Shown: positions 17,265-25,447 of the stretch, in pieces | How the letters are laid out: every line of letters begins with the position of its first letter | How positions within the stretch are numbered: the first letter of the stretch is position 1 | From: Candidatus Aminicenantes bacterium UBA1061 | GTDB lineage: Bacteria > Acidobacteriota > Aminicenantia > Aminicenantales > Saccharicenantaceae | NCBI GenBank assembly: GCA_002316315.1 | Contig: DCDG01000037.1 | Coordinates: 1 to 64,000 of the forward strand | Direction: 5' to 3' | Length of the DNA: 64,000 nt | The notes under the pieces: generated by a model | Databases searched by the model: none | What the model saw: the letters and a program-made list of their open reading frames with translations, nothing else | Told to the model about the DNA's origin: nothing | Position numbers and translations under genes: made by a program

Positions 17265-18718
17265 ATGATTGAGAAAAAAAATTCAATCTTTTTGGTTTTA
17301 ATCTTAGTTATTCTCGCTACTTTTTTAATGTCCACTTTTTCCGCAGGAGCCACTCCCGCTGATAAAAAGAAGCTCTGGCTTCTATCGACAAACATCAAGC
17401 TGAGATTATCGCCCTGAGCGACCGGATCTGGGAGCTGGCTGAAACAGCCCTCGAAGAGATTCAATCTTCAAAGCTACTGGCTGATTATGCTGAGGCCCAG
17501 GGTTTTAAAGTTGAACGGGGCGTGGCCGGCCTGCCAACTGCCTTTGTAGCAACCTACGGACAGGGCCGGCCGGTAATTGGCGTTCTGGGTGAGTATGATG
17601 CCCTCCCGGGACTATCACAAAAGGCTCAACCAGTCAAAGAAGCCCTTCAGCCTGGAGCACCCGGGCAGGGCTGCGGGCATAATTTGTTGGGGACAGCCGC
17701 TTTATCCTCAGCTCTGGCTATCAAAGAATTAATCGAGTCAGGAAAACTTAAAGGTACCATCCGCTTTTATGGCACGCCGGCTGAGGAGGTTACAGGTGGC
17801 AAGGTTTATATGGTCCGAGCTGGTCTATTTGATGACCTTGATGCTTGTCTCACCTGGCATCCCGGAGCAAAGACCAGGGTGGCTGTGGATAGTTCCCAGG
17901 CTATTGTTGAATTTATCATCGAGTTTTTTGGGCAAACAGCCCATGCCGCCGGCGATCCCTGGGATGGGAGGAGCGCAGTGGCTGCCATGGAATTATACAC
18001 TGCTGGTCTCAACCGGATGCGCGAATTTGTCCGACCAACTGTCCGTATGCACTATGCGATTCTTGATGGTGGAGATGTCCCGAACGTTGTTCCGGCTTAT
18101 GCCAGATTGTGGTGCTGGCTTCGTGATTCCAAAGGAACCGGAGTCCAGCAGCTTCTGGAGAGAGCCAATCATCTGGCTGAGGGAGCAGCGCTGATGGCTG
18201 AAGTCGAACAGAAATTGACCGTTCATGGGGGGAACTGGGAAACTCTGGTTAATCTGACCGGTGAAAAACTAATTTTCAATAATATGAACTGGCTTGGACC
18301 GATAAATTTCACTCCTGAAGAACAGGAATTTACCAAGGAGATCCAGAAATCGCTGGGGCTTGAGCCCAAAGGACTGGATGGCAAGGTTGAACCCTGGGCC
18401 GAACCCAAACCTGACCCGGACGGCGGCTCGACTGACGTCGGCGATGTCAGCTGGCAGGTACCGACTTTAAGTTTTAATGTGACCACTGCCCCGCTGGACA
18501 CACCCTGGCATGCCTGGCCGGTAGTAGCCTGCGGCAGGATGTCCATCGGGCATAAGGGACTGATTTATGCTGCCCGGGTTCTGGCGGCCACCATGGTTGA
18601 TTTATATGAAAATCCAGAATATATTCAGGCCATGAAGAAAGAATTCGAGCAGAAAAGAAAGGGCGTAGTCTATAAGCCGTTTATCCCTGAGGGGCCACCT
18701 GTCATTATTAAAAAGTGA
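17265..18718 (+). pseudogene. M20-family (AbgB-like) amidohydrolase, frameshifted near its N-terminus
   Basis: Zinc-dependent amidase/aminoacylase of the M20 family, closest in pattern to AbgB (p-aminobenzoyl-glutamate hydrolase). GEYDALPGL, GQGCGHNLLG and TPAEE motifs mark the catalytic domain, and NVVPAYA and DVGDVSW come later. The true start is the ATG at 17265 with AAAGGAG upstream; it opens a signal peptide. This frame stops at a TGA at 17415-17417 after 50 codons. The hydrolase frame is open from 17366 to 18718. Restoring one base in the A-rich run 17364-17371 joins the two into a 484-residue secreted enzyme. It is either a sequencing error, a real mutation or a -1 recoding site; without correction the enzyme lacks its N-terminus. 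Confidence 0.85.
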
Positions 18719-18724
18719 AAATTT

Positions 18725-19897
18725 CTATTTATTTTTTGATGATAAAAAACTTCTGGCCAACTGAAGAGCTAGAGCTTGAGGATCGAGATCATCTCTATTG
18801 GCCAGAATGATGATGGTCAGTCCATCCTCATAAAATCGCTGGATAGTTGTTCTAAAACCGGCTGTTTCCCCATTATGCCAGGCCCTCTGGTGTCCATGCC
18901 AGGGATTGAGGAACCAGCCGAAGCCATAGGCGGCCGGGTGTCCATCGGGTTCAACCGGACCTTTCCCTCTAACCTTTACGGGCGTCAGGGCCAGCTTCTT
19001 TTCCTCAGCTGACAGCAGTGTTTCACCCCGCCAGGCCTCATCCCATTTAACAAGATCCTCAACTGAAGAATATATCCGGCCATCGCCTCTGGTGGCCGAG
19101 GTCAGGCTCTGATCCTGAATTTCCCAGCGGCCGGCCACCCTGGTATGACCATAAGCCCGGTTCTGCACAATATTTTTAGTTCGTTCATAGAAGACTGTGG
19201 TTTCCATCCCCAGTGGGGCAAAAATCCTGTCATGCAAGAATTGATCCAATGGCTGTCCTGAAGCCTTCTCAACCATGAGCCCGAGCAGAACATAGCCGGA
19301 GTTGCTATAACTCCACTCCTCGCCGGGCCTGAACTTCCCCCTTCTCTGTTGTTTCAGCAGCTCCAGCACCTGGTTATCAGTTATTTGCTGTTCTTCAATT
19401 GTTCTGGCTGGATCAGCCGGTGGTAGCAGGTCCTCATAATCAGGTAGACCTGAGGTGTGGGTCAAAAGATGCCTGATGGTAATGGCCTGACCATAAGCCG
19501 GGAAATCCGGAAAATAATCCTTTAACCTTTGATCATACTGCAGCCGCCCATCTCTGGCTAAAAGCATAACCGCACAGGCTGTAAACTGTTTGGTCACTGA
19601 AGCCAGGCGAAAATTGGTTTTAGAGGTAATTGGCTGAAGGGTTCTGATATCAGCCACCCCAGCCGTATAAAACTCTGGTAGCTGGCCACTTCTTATGACC
19701 ACTGCCGCCAGACCAGGTTCATTCTTAGCAACCAGCCCGGAAAAGTATTTATCGAGAGATTCTTGCTCGGTCACCTTCTGTCTCCCCCTGAGATATTTTG
19801 ACTCCAGACCGCTTGCCACCGGCCAGGCTGCTGCCAGACAAATAATAGAAATAATAGCTGGAAGGAGAAAAAGTTTGGACAGGTTAGCTATTTTCAC
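18725..19897 (-). CDS. serine hydrolase of the beta-lactamase / penicillin-binding-protein class C family
   Basis: Exported hydrolase with the three class C motifs: SVTK at about residues 110-113 (nucleophile Ser and Lys), YSN at 197-199 and a late HNG in WHNGETAGF. A signal peptide covers the first 30 residues. The start is read as GTG at 19897, with CAGGAG 5 bases upstream, rather than the TTG at 19912. About 390 residues is normal for the group, which includes D-aminopeptidases, esterases and PBP-like proteins, so substrate is unknown. It converges on the M20 gene with a 6-base gap. Nothing points to antibiotic resistance specifically. Confidence 0.88.
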   Translation of the reverse strand: MKIANLSKLFLLPAIISIICLAAAWPVASGLESKYLRGRQKVTEQESLDKYFSGLVAKNEPGLAAVVIRSGQLPEFYTAGVADIRTLQPITSKTNFRLASVTKQFTACAVMLLARDGRLQYDQRLKDYFPDFPAYGQAITIRHLLTHTSGLPDYEDLLPPADPARTIEEQQITDNQVLELLKQQRRGKFRPGEEWSYSNSGYVLLGLMVEKASGQPLDQFLHDRIFAPLGMETTVFYERTKNIVQNRAYGHTRVAGRWEIQDQSLTSATRGDGRIYSSVEDLVKWDEAWRGETLLSAEEKKLALTPVKVRGKGPVEPDGHPAAYGFGWFLNPWHGHQRAWHNGETAGFRTTIQRFYEDGLTIIILANRDDLDPQALALQLARSFLSSKNK

Positions 19898-19948
19898 CGA
19901 TGCTCCTGCCAAAAATTAAAATCAGCCGGCTTTTCAAGTCAGCCCTGG

Positions 19949-20176
19949 CTAATTAGAGTTCACCCGGCGGAAATAAGCAAAACCCAGAAATAGACCGCCA
20001 GTCAAAAGGATAACCACTCCCCAGATTAAATTGACATTGAGACCAAGAGATTTTTCATAGATGTGGCGCGGACCGAAAAGGCCATAGAGCAGAAGGAGCA
20101 AACCGTAAAAGCTGAGAAGGCTGCCCAGGGGAATTTTCAGATCAAAAAAATGAGAACTGCTTTTTTTCTCAGCCAT
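19949..20176 (-). CDS. small two-segment membrane protein next to the symporter
   Basis: 75 residues with two hydrophobic helices (about 15-33 and 48-68) joined by a short loop, and a basic C-terminus. It starts 43 bases after the symporter stop on the same strand with an AAAGGAAG ribosome site. Small two-helix proteins accompany some sodium/solute symporters as accessory subunits. That role fits the position but is inference, as I do not recognise a named family. Confidence 0.65.
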   Translation of the reverse strand: MAEKKSSSHFFDLKIPLGSLLSFYGLLLLLYGLFGPRHIYEKSLGLNVNLIWGVVILLTGGLFLGFAYFRRVNSN

Positions 20177-20219
20177 ATCATCACTTCCTTTCGCCGGTCA
20201 TTTTTTTATCACCTCTAAT

Positions 20220-21848
20220 TTACCAGAATATTATATTCAAAATAACCATAACAATAAGGGCAATCGAACCCCAGATTTCTGGCCGGCGCCAGAACATCTC
20301 CGAGCCTTTTGTTCTTGGCGTCAGACTGTAAACCAGGCCCTTCAACTCGGATTCAGCCTTTTTCCTGGTAAAGAAGCTGACCACAATCGTCACGACAAAA
20401 TCAGTCAGCCAGGCCCACCAAGCCTGGAAAAAGTTAGCCGCCATTTCACTCGAGTAATGGATGACATTTAGCTTATAAAGCAGATAATGAACGGCAGCCG
20501 CCACGATTCCCGAGAGCAGGCCAAAAAAACCGCCCCAGGGAGTGGCTTTTTTCCAGAACATACCTAACAGGAAAGTGGCAAAAAGCGGTGCATTGAAAAA
20601 GGAAAAAATGAGCTGCATATAATCCATCAGGTTAGGAAATGACTGAACAATATAAGCGGTGCCGATGCTGAACAAAACACCAAAGATGGTAGCCAGTTTA
20701 CCCATCATCAGGTAATGTTCATCTGGCATATTTTTCTTGATGTAGGTTCCGTAGATATCATAAGTCCAGACGGTGTTAAAAGCTGTCACATTGCCAGCCA
20801 TGCCCGACATAAAGCTGGCCAGAAGACCGGTAATAGCCAGACCCAGAACACCATTAGGTAGATAGCGTGCCAGCAAAAGTATCAAGGTCGAATTATAATC
20901 AGGGGTTGCTGAACCATGAAGAGCAACTGAATATTCAGGCAGAACAGCCACCGCTATCAGCCCTGGCACCACCACAATTAAAGGAACCAGCATTTTGGGA
21001 AAGGCAGCCATAATCGGCGTGCGGCGCGCAGCATTGATGTTTTCCGAAGCCAGCGTTCTCTGTACAACCAGAAAATCCGTCGTCCAGTAGCCAAAGGACA
21101 GAACAAAGCCAAGCCCCAGCACCACTCCCATCCAGTTGACTCCCATCGGATTGGCCGCCGCGCTGCCCATGTTCTTCCAGGCATGAAGAAAAGTATCAGG
21201 AAGTTTAGCTGCCAGACCTGAGAATCCACCAACCGCTTTGAGACCAACATAGACAACAGGTAGCAGCCCCAACCAGATCAGAAAGAACTGGATGACCTCG
21301 TTATAGATAGAAGAAGATAGTCCACCGAAGAAAACATAAATTAAGACCACGCCGGCTGACAGGAGAATGCTGGAAGTCAGTGACCAGCCCAGCATCATTC
21401 TAAAAATCAAAGCCATGGCATACATACTGATGCCACTCATCAGAAGGGTCATAATAGCGAATGAAAAAGCATTTAGTCCGCGGGTAGCTTCGTTATATCT
21501 CAGCTTAAGATATTCGGGGACACTTCTGACCCTGGTATTGTAATAAAAAGGCATCATGAAGATACCCAGGAAAACCATGGCCGGTATAGCCCCAATCCAG
21601 TAGAAGTGGACGGTTAAAATGCCATATTTGGCGGAATTGGCTACCATCCCGATCACTTCCAGGGCACCCAGGTTGGCTGAGAGGAAAGCCAGACTGGTTA
21701 TCCAGCTGGGCAAAGACCGACCAGAAAGGAAAAAATCCTCGCTGGTCTTCATATATTTTTTCAGAGCATAGCCAACAACAATGGTTATAACTACATAAGC
21801 AGCCAGAATGAGGTAGTCAATCAAATTCAGACTGATGATTGGATCCAT
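20220..21848 (-). CDS. sodium/solute symporter (SSS family)
   Basis: Inner-membrane secondary transporter of about 542 residues with 13-14 hydrophobic segments. Family marks include the early FFLSGRSLPSW and RSVPEYLKLRYN motifs, typical of SSS members that move sugars, amino acids or organic acids with sodium. The ATG at 21848 is chosen because GGAGG lies 5 bases upstream; an in-frame GTG at 21866 has no such site. The substrate cannot be told from sequence. Downstream is a small two-helix protein, upstream an HD-domain gene 72 bases away, all on the minus strand. Confidence 0.92.
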   Translation of the reverse strand: MDPIISLNLIDYLILAAYVVITIVVGYALKKYMKTSEDFFLSGRSLPSWITSLAFLSANLGALEVIGMVANSAKYGILTVHFYWIGAIPAMVFLGIFMMPFYYNTRVRSVPEYLKLRYNEATRGLNAFSFAIMTLLMSGISMYAMALIFRMMLGWSLTSSILLSAGVVLIYVFFGGLSSSIYNEVIQFFLIWLGLLPVVYVGLKAVGGFSGLAAKLPDTFLHAWKNMGSAAANPMGVNWMGVVLGLGFVLSFGYWTTDFLVVQRTLASENINAARRTPIMAAFPKMLVPLIVVVPGLIAVAVLPEYSVALHGSATPDYNSTLILLLARYLPNGVLGLAITGLLASFMSGMAGNVTAFNTVWTYDIYGTYIKKNMPDEHYLMMGKLATIFGVLFSIGTAYIVQSFPNLMDYMQLIFSFFNAPLFATFLLGMFWKKATPWGGFFGLLSGIVAAAVHYLLYKLNVIHYSSEMAANFFQAWWAWLTDFVVTIVVSFFTRKKAESELKGLVYSLTPRTKGSEMFWRRPEIWGSIALIVMVILNIIFW

Positions 21849-21920
21849 TTTTCCTCCAGTCACCACAATTGAAAGCGAGTATCCATCGTCCTTATCTTTT
21901 AACTCTTATCTTACAGGCTA

Positions 21921-22469
21921 TCAGGCTAAGCCCAGCTCCTGGTCAATAGCCTGCATGGCCTCCAGGCAAATACCAAGAAATTCATCCAGGGTTAAACCGA
22001 GATTAGCACATTTTTCGATCTCTTCCCGCCTGGCGCCGCGGGCAAAGCCTTTTTCCTTAAAACGCCGCTTTAGAAAATCCAGGTCAACAGATTTAAGTTT
22101 TTTAGACGGGTGCATGAGAGCAGAAGCAATGATCAGACCGGTCGTCGGGTCAGCCGTATAAATAGCCCAATCCATAGCTGATTGGCAGTGTACCTGACCG
22201 GCATGAGCCTGAATGGCCTGCAAAACCTCGGCCGGTAGATTATATTGAGCCAGAACTTTGATGGCCTCTGTGGTATGAAGTTCAGGGCTTTTTTCGGTCA
22301 CCTCATAATCAAGGTCATGAAGCAGGCCAGCCAGCCCCCAGGCGTCTTCATTCCCGCCCAGTCTTCTGGCCAAAGCCCTCATGCATTGCTCGACAGCTAA
22401 GCAATGTTTGACGAGATTTGGCTGATGAAGATGCTGTTTTAATAATTCCAGGGCTTCTTCTCTTGTCAT
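21921..22469 (-). CDS. HD-domain protein (HDIG-type putative phosphohydrolase)
   Basis: 182-residue cytosolic protein with an HD metal-dependent phosphohydrolase fold. VKHCLAVE at about 20-27 supplies the first His, GLLHDLDYE at about 48-56 the HD pair, and AIQAHAG near 85 a later His. Small HDIG proteins of this type often act on nucleotides, but no substrate can be assigned. The ATG at 22469 has GGAACTGGAG upstream. It lies 23 bases after the deacetylase-propeller gene. Confidence 0.82.
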   Translation of the reverse strand: MTREEALELLKQHLHQPNLVKHCLAVEQCMRALARRLGGNEDAWGLAGLLHDLDYEVTEKSPELHTTEAIKVLAQYNLPAEVLQAIQAHAGQVHCQSAMDWAIYTADPTTGLIIASALMHPSKKLKSVDLDFLKRRFKEKGFARGARREEIEKCANLGLTLDEFLGICLEAMQAIDQELGLA

Positions 22470-22492
22470 CTCCAGTTCCTTTCTTTCCAGAT

Positions 22493-24742
22493 CTATTTTG
22501 AAATAAGAGTGATATTATAACTCAACTCAGCTTTTCTGGTCAGCTTTTTATCAGAAACTTTAACAATAACGGTATATTGGCCTTCTTTCACTGGCAACCA
22601 GGTCCAGGTGTTGCTGGTTGAAGCTTTTCTTCTCAGCTTTTCCTGGCCTTCACTTGAACGCAAATAAAATTCATATTTCGGTCGACTAAAGCCTGAAGTT
22701 CTAACTGTTATTATAATCCTCTCTCCGGGGGCTTGAGGCGAAGGAGGCGTGGCCTCAATAAAAATCTGCGGTTCTTTGACCAGAGCCACCACCAGGCTTT
22801 TATTCAAAAGATAGTCATAAAGCCCGACAGCCAGAAGATCCCTCGCCCCGGACTGCCCGGCAGTGGGCCTTAAAACCAGTTCAGTGGCCAGCTCAGCTGG
22901 AAAAATTGTTTTTGAAGAATTTTGAAGTGAATTCGGTTCAAAACCAAAAAGCACATTGTCAAGGGAAGGGACAATTATTTCATCAGAAAAAATTAATAGC
23001 CGGCCACCAGGACGGGCTGGAATTGATTGCCAGTTTTGAAGATGACCACGAGCCAGGCTCAGTTTATAAAGCACAGCCCCCGAGGTCAGAACATAAAGAT
23101 TTTTTCCCTTGATTACCAGATGTTCTACTCGCTGGCTACCCAGATTGACCGACCAGCTGGTTTTTTGTCTATGAAGATTATATTTTAAGATACGGCCCGT
23201 TTCAGTTCCGATAAAGAGAACCTTATCATCGGGCGAGCTGCCTAGCAGGCTGACCTTTTCTGACGGTCGATACACTTCTGACACCCGACCGGTTTTCTTA
23301 TCCAGGCTGATAATCGGCCCAGTATTTTCCTGACAGAAAAGAGAAGAAACTCCCCAGGCCGGAGCGGCAGATGGATCAATAGTCAGGGAGCTCTGCCAGA
23401 TAATTTCGCCTGAAAGAGGCCGCCTGGCTTCCTGTCTGGATTGGCCGAGAAGGTAAAGCAGTCCATCATTTTCAACAGGCGGAAAGACCAGATCAAAAGC
23501 AACCGTGATTTTTCTGATTATGTCGCCATTTCGATTTATCAGCCAGACTGCAGAGTCTGAAACCAGCCAGAGACCATGGCTACCAGGAAACGGAGGCCAG
23601 ACCCATCTTGCCCCTGACTCCACCGACTTTATAATCTGACCACTTTCTGCCTCAGCCAGCACCAGCTGTCCTTGTTCGGTTGTCCAGACAACCCGCTGGT
23701 TATCTAAAAAAGCCAACCCCAGGATTTTACCTGGCAATTTTTCTTTCCAGAGAGTGGAAAGAGAAGGCATAAAATTTTCGCTATTCGAAGTTCTGGCAGT
23801 AAGTCCGGGCTCTTTTTCTTTCCTGGCAGTAACCAGCAATTCATCAATTCCCACCATTGAATAGCCGCAAGCACTCAGTTCATCCAGGAGCTGCCCCAGG
23901 CGGTTATAAAATTTATCAGTTCTGGCTGGAGAAGTGCCGGGATGAATTAGAAGAATAAAGCCATTTAAACCGTGAGGATCACTTTTTTCATAGCTCAAAA
24001 TTCTCTGATAAATCTCTTCTGAGGAAAGATAACTGGCATCATCAGGAGTAGTATAATCAGCATTAGAAGAGGTTCCGGGGGTGAAATTAACCAGGACGAG
24101 GCCAGCTTCCTCAGCCCAGTTAGCAATTTCCTGGTTATACCATTCATAAGGCGGGAGAAAATAAGGAGAAGTTTCTTTATTGAAGCCAAAGCGGGCCAGT
24201 TCAGTATAGTTATTTTCCAGGTCAGATAAAAATTCAGACCGGCTAACCAGAGTTTTCTGACGGTCTTGCCAGTTGCAATAAAGAAGATGGCGGTCAGAAT
24301 GAGGGCCAACGTAATGCTTGTCTTCTATCATTTTTTTGATCAGTGGCGCGAATTCAGGCTGCCTCAAGAAATTGCCAGTCAGGAAAAAAGAGCCTTTGAT
24401 TTGCCGGTCTTTCAGAGTAGAAAGGACAGAAGGTAAACCTTCGCCGTAGGTATCAGCGGTTAAGACCAGGGCCAGGCGTTTCTCACCGACCGGCCCCCTG
24501 ATGATAGCCCCTTCCACCCTGGTAAAATTTCTTTCCAGAGCCTGTTGGCCAGCTGGCTGGTAGCCGGGCACTGATAGAACTATCTCCAGGGAACCTGCCT
24601 TGCCCCTCTGGCCGGCGCCGAGCTGAAGCCATAAAATTAACATAAAAGAGAGACAGATAGTGTTTATAATGATCGCGGTTGCTGAAATAGATACCTTCTT
24701 GTTCTTTTTTTTGCCTTTTCTGGCTGTCTTAAACTGATACAT
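22493..24742 (-). CDS. polysaccharide-deacetylase-like domain fused to a PQQ-type beta-propeller
   Basis: 749-residue envelope protein with one N-terminal membrane segment (about 20-42). A NodB-type domain spans about 88-310: LTADTYG replaces the usual TFDDG (one catalytic Asp kept at D97), the zinc motif HSDRH at 148-152 is intact, and PPYEWYN matches the RxPY-like motif. A seven- or eight-bladed PQQ-like propeller follows (about 335-620), then a beta-sandwich of about 90 residues with a terminal SYNI strand. The combination suggests deacetylation or binding of a cell-surface polysaccharide. The altered first motif leaves catalysis uncertain. Confidence 0.8.
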   Translation of the reverse strand: MYQFKTARKGKKKNKKVSISATAIIINTICLSFMLILWLQLGAGQRGKAGSLEIVLSVPGYQPAGQQALERNFTRVEGAIIRGPVGEKRLALVLTADTYGEGLPSVLSTLKDRQIKGSFFLTGNFLRQPEFAPLIKKMIEDKHYVGPHSDRHLLYCNWQDRQKTLVSRSEFLSDLENNYTELARFGFNKETSPYFLPPYEWYNQEIANWAEEAGLVLVNFTPGTSSNADYTTPDDASYLSSEEIYQRILSYEKSDPHGLNGFILLIHPGTSPARTDKFYNRLGQLLDELSACGYSMVGIDELLVTARKEKEPGLTARTSNSENFMPSLSTLWKEKLPGKILGLAFLDNQRVVWTTEQGQLVLAEAESGQIIKSVESGARWVWPPFPGSHGLWLVSDSAVWLINRNGDIIRKITVAFDLVFPPVENDGLLYLLGQSRQEARRPLSGEIIWQSSLTIDPSAAPAWGVSSLFCQENTGPIISLDKKTGRVSEVYRPSEKVSLLGSSPDDKVLFIGTETGRILKYNLHRQKTSWSVNLGSQRVEHLVIKGKNLYVLTSGAVLYKLSLARGHLQNWQSIPARPGGRLLIFSDEIIVPSLDNVLFGFEPNSLQNSSKTIFPAELATELVLRPTAGQSGARDLLAVGLYDYLLNKSLVVALVKEPQIFIEATPPSPQAPGERIIITVRTSGFSRPKYEFYLRSSEGQEKLRRKASTSNTWTWLPVKEGQYTVIVKVSDKKLTRKAELSYNITLISK

Positions 24743-24774
24743 TAACTTTTCCAGAACTCTTAAAATTAATTCCG

Positions 24775-24803
24775 ATTTTAAATTAGAACTTCCCTTTTAT
24801 CAA
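24775..24803 (-). promoter_or_regulatory. sigma70-like promoter for the deacetylase-propeller gene
   Basis: On the minus strand TTGATA (24803-24798), 17 bases, then TAAAAT (24780-24775). It would give a leader of about 25 bases before the ATG at 24742. Confidence 0.55.
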
Positions 24804-25009
24804 CCAGACTCTTCATTCCCGGCCTTCATTTTCGCCTGTATCGGAAGTAATTGCAGTTAAAATTTGCTGGTGGGCCTGACCTGGCTGGCTTAACCAACAA
24901 GCCAGGGCTTTAATCTTTAATAACCAGAATAAATTAGCCAGCTGCTGCGGCTGCTAGAGTTATAGAGCTAAGGGACATTTTAAGGCTTCGTTTGCTTTTC
25001 TGTCTTAGC

Positions 25010-25038
25010 TTTACTAATTATTAAGGCACTGATATTAT
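25010..25038 (+). promoter_or_regulatory. promoter positioned for a leaderless transcript
   Basis: TTTACT (25010-25015), 17 bases, TATTAT (25033-25038), then 7 bases to the ATG at 25046. Transcription would begin at or next to the start codon, and no Shine-Dalgarno lies before it. Confidence 0.5.
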
Positions 25039-25045
25039 TTTAATT

Positions 25046-25396
25046 ATGGTTAACTATATTTTGGTTTACAAAATACGAAAACTGGTTAAAGAAATATTAA
25101 AAGAAAAAATTGAGGAGGGAGAAATAGCCACCACTCCCCGTTCCTGCCTGGGGTGCCTGGCCGATGAAATCAGCTGGGAGGTTTATTATCTTTTCAAGGA
25201 AATGCAGGATAAGAAAAAGGGCATTAAAAATGGCCAGGCACAGAAGGAGGATCTACCAGAAGAGGAATCACAAGCACAATCCGAGACTTCACTGAGTGAT
25301 CAAGTCCAGGGTGAGGCTAACCATGATCATGCAAGCTCTGAGATAAAAAGACAGGTAAACGGCAACTCGATAGAAAAAATTACAGATAAAGAATAA
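25046..25396 (+). CDS. hypothetical small CxxC protein
   Basis: 116 residues, no recognised family. The N-terminal half is amphipathic and basic (YKIRKLVKEILKEKIEEGE). It is followed by RSCLGCLADEISWEVYYLF with cysteines about three apart near residues 34-37, which could bind metal or form a disulfide. The C-terminal 60 residues are rich in Glu, Gln, Lys and Ser and look disordered. There is no ribosome site before the ATG; the promoter just upstream suggests leaderless translation. The stop is 51 bases from the convergent rarA stop. Confidence 0.6.
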   Translation: MVNYILVYKIRKLVKEILKEKIEEGEIATTPRSCLGCLADEISWEVYYLFKEMQDKKKGIKNGQAQKEDLPEEESQAQSETSLSDQVQGEANHDHASSEIKRQVNGNSIEKITDKE

Positions 25397-25447
25397 AACC
25401 GGATAACCAGCTCTTGATGATGAATCCTAAATCCTTTAAGGGTGGTT

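Larger units (their letters stand above)
24743..25045. other. 303-base divergent gap upstream of the deacetylase-propeller gene and the CxxC gene
   Basis: It contains two divergent promoters (24775-24803 minus, 25010-25038 plus) and, between them, a hairpin CTGGCTT/AAGCCAG (24885-24891 with 24899-24905, 7-base loop). The hairpin has no clear T-run on either side, so it may be an operator or chance. No gene is supported here. Confidence 0.5.

Noticed and set aside
17234..17464. 76-codon minus-strand frame opposite the start of the M20 gene
   Set aside because: It overlaps a ribosome site and signal-peptide region on the other strand and has no ribosome site of its own.
17522..18718. M20 hydrolase starting at the GTG at 17522
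   Set aside because: The conserved N-terminal part is encoded upstream in the same frame back to 17366, and a signal peptide with a strong ribosome site lies before that. A start at 17522 would be an artefact of the frameshift.
21849..21866. GTG start for the symporter at 21866
   Set aside because: The extension encodes the ribosome-site region itself; the ATG at 21848 has GGAGG 5 bases before it.
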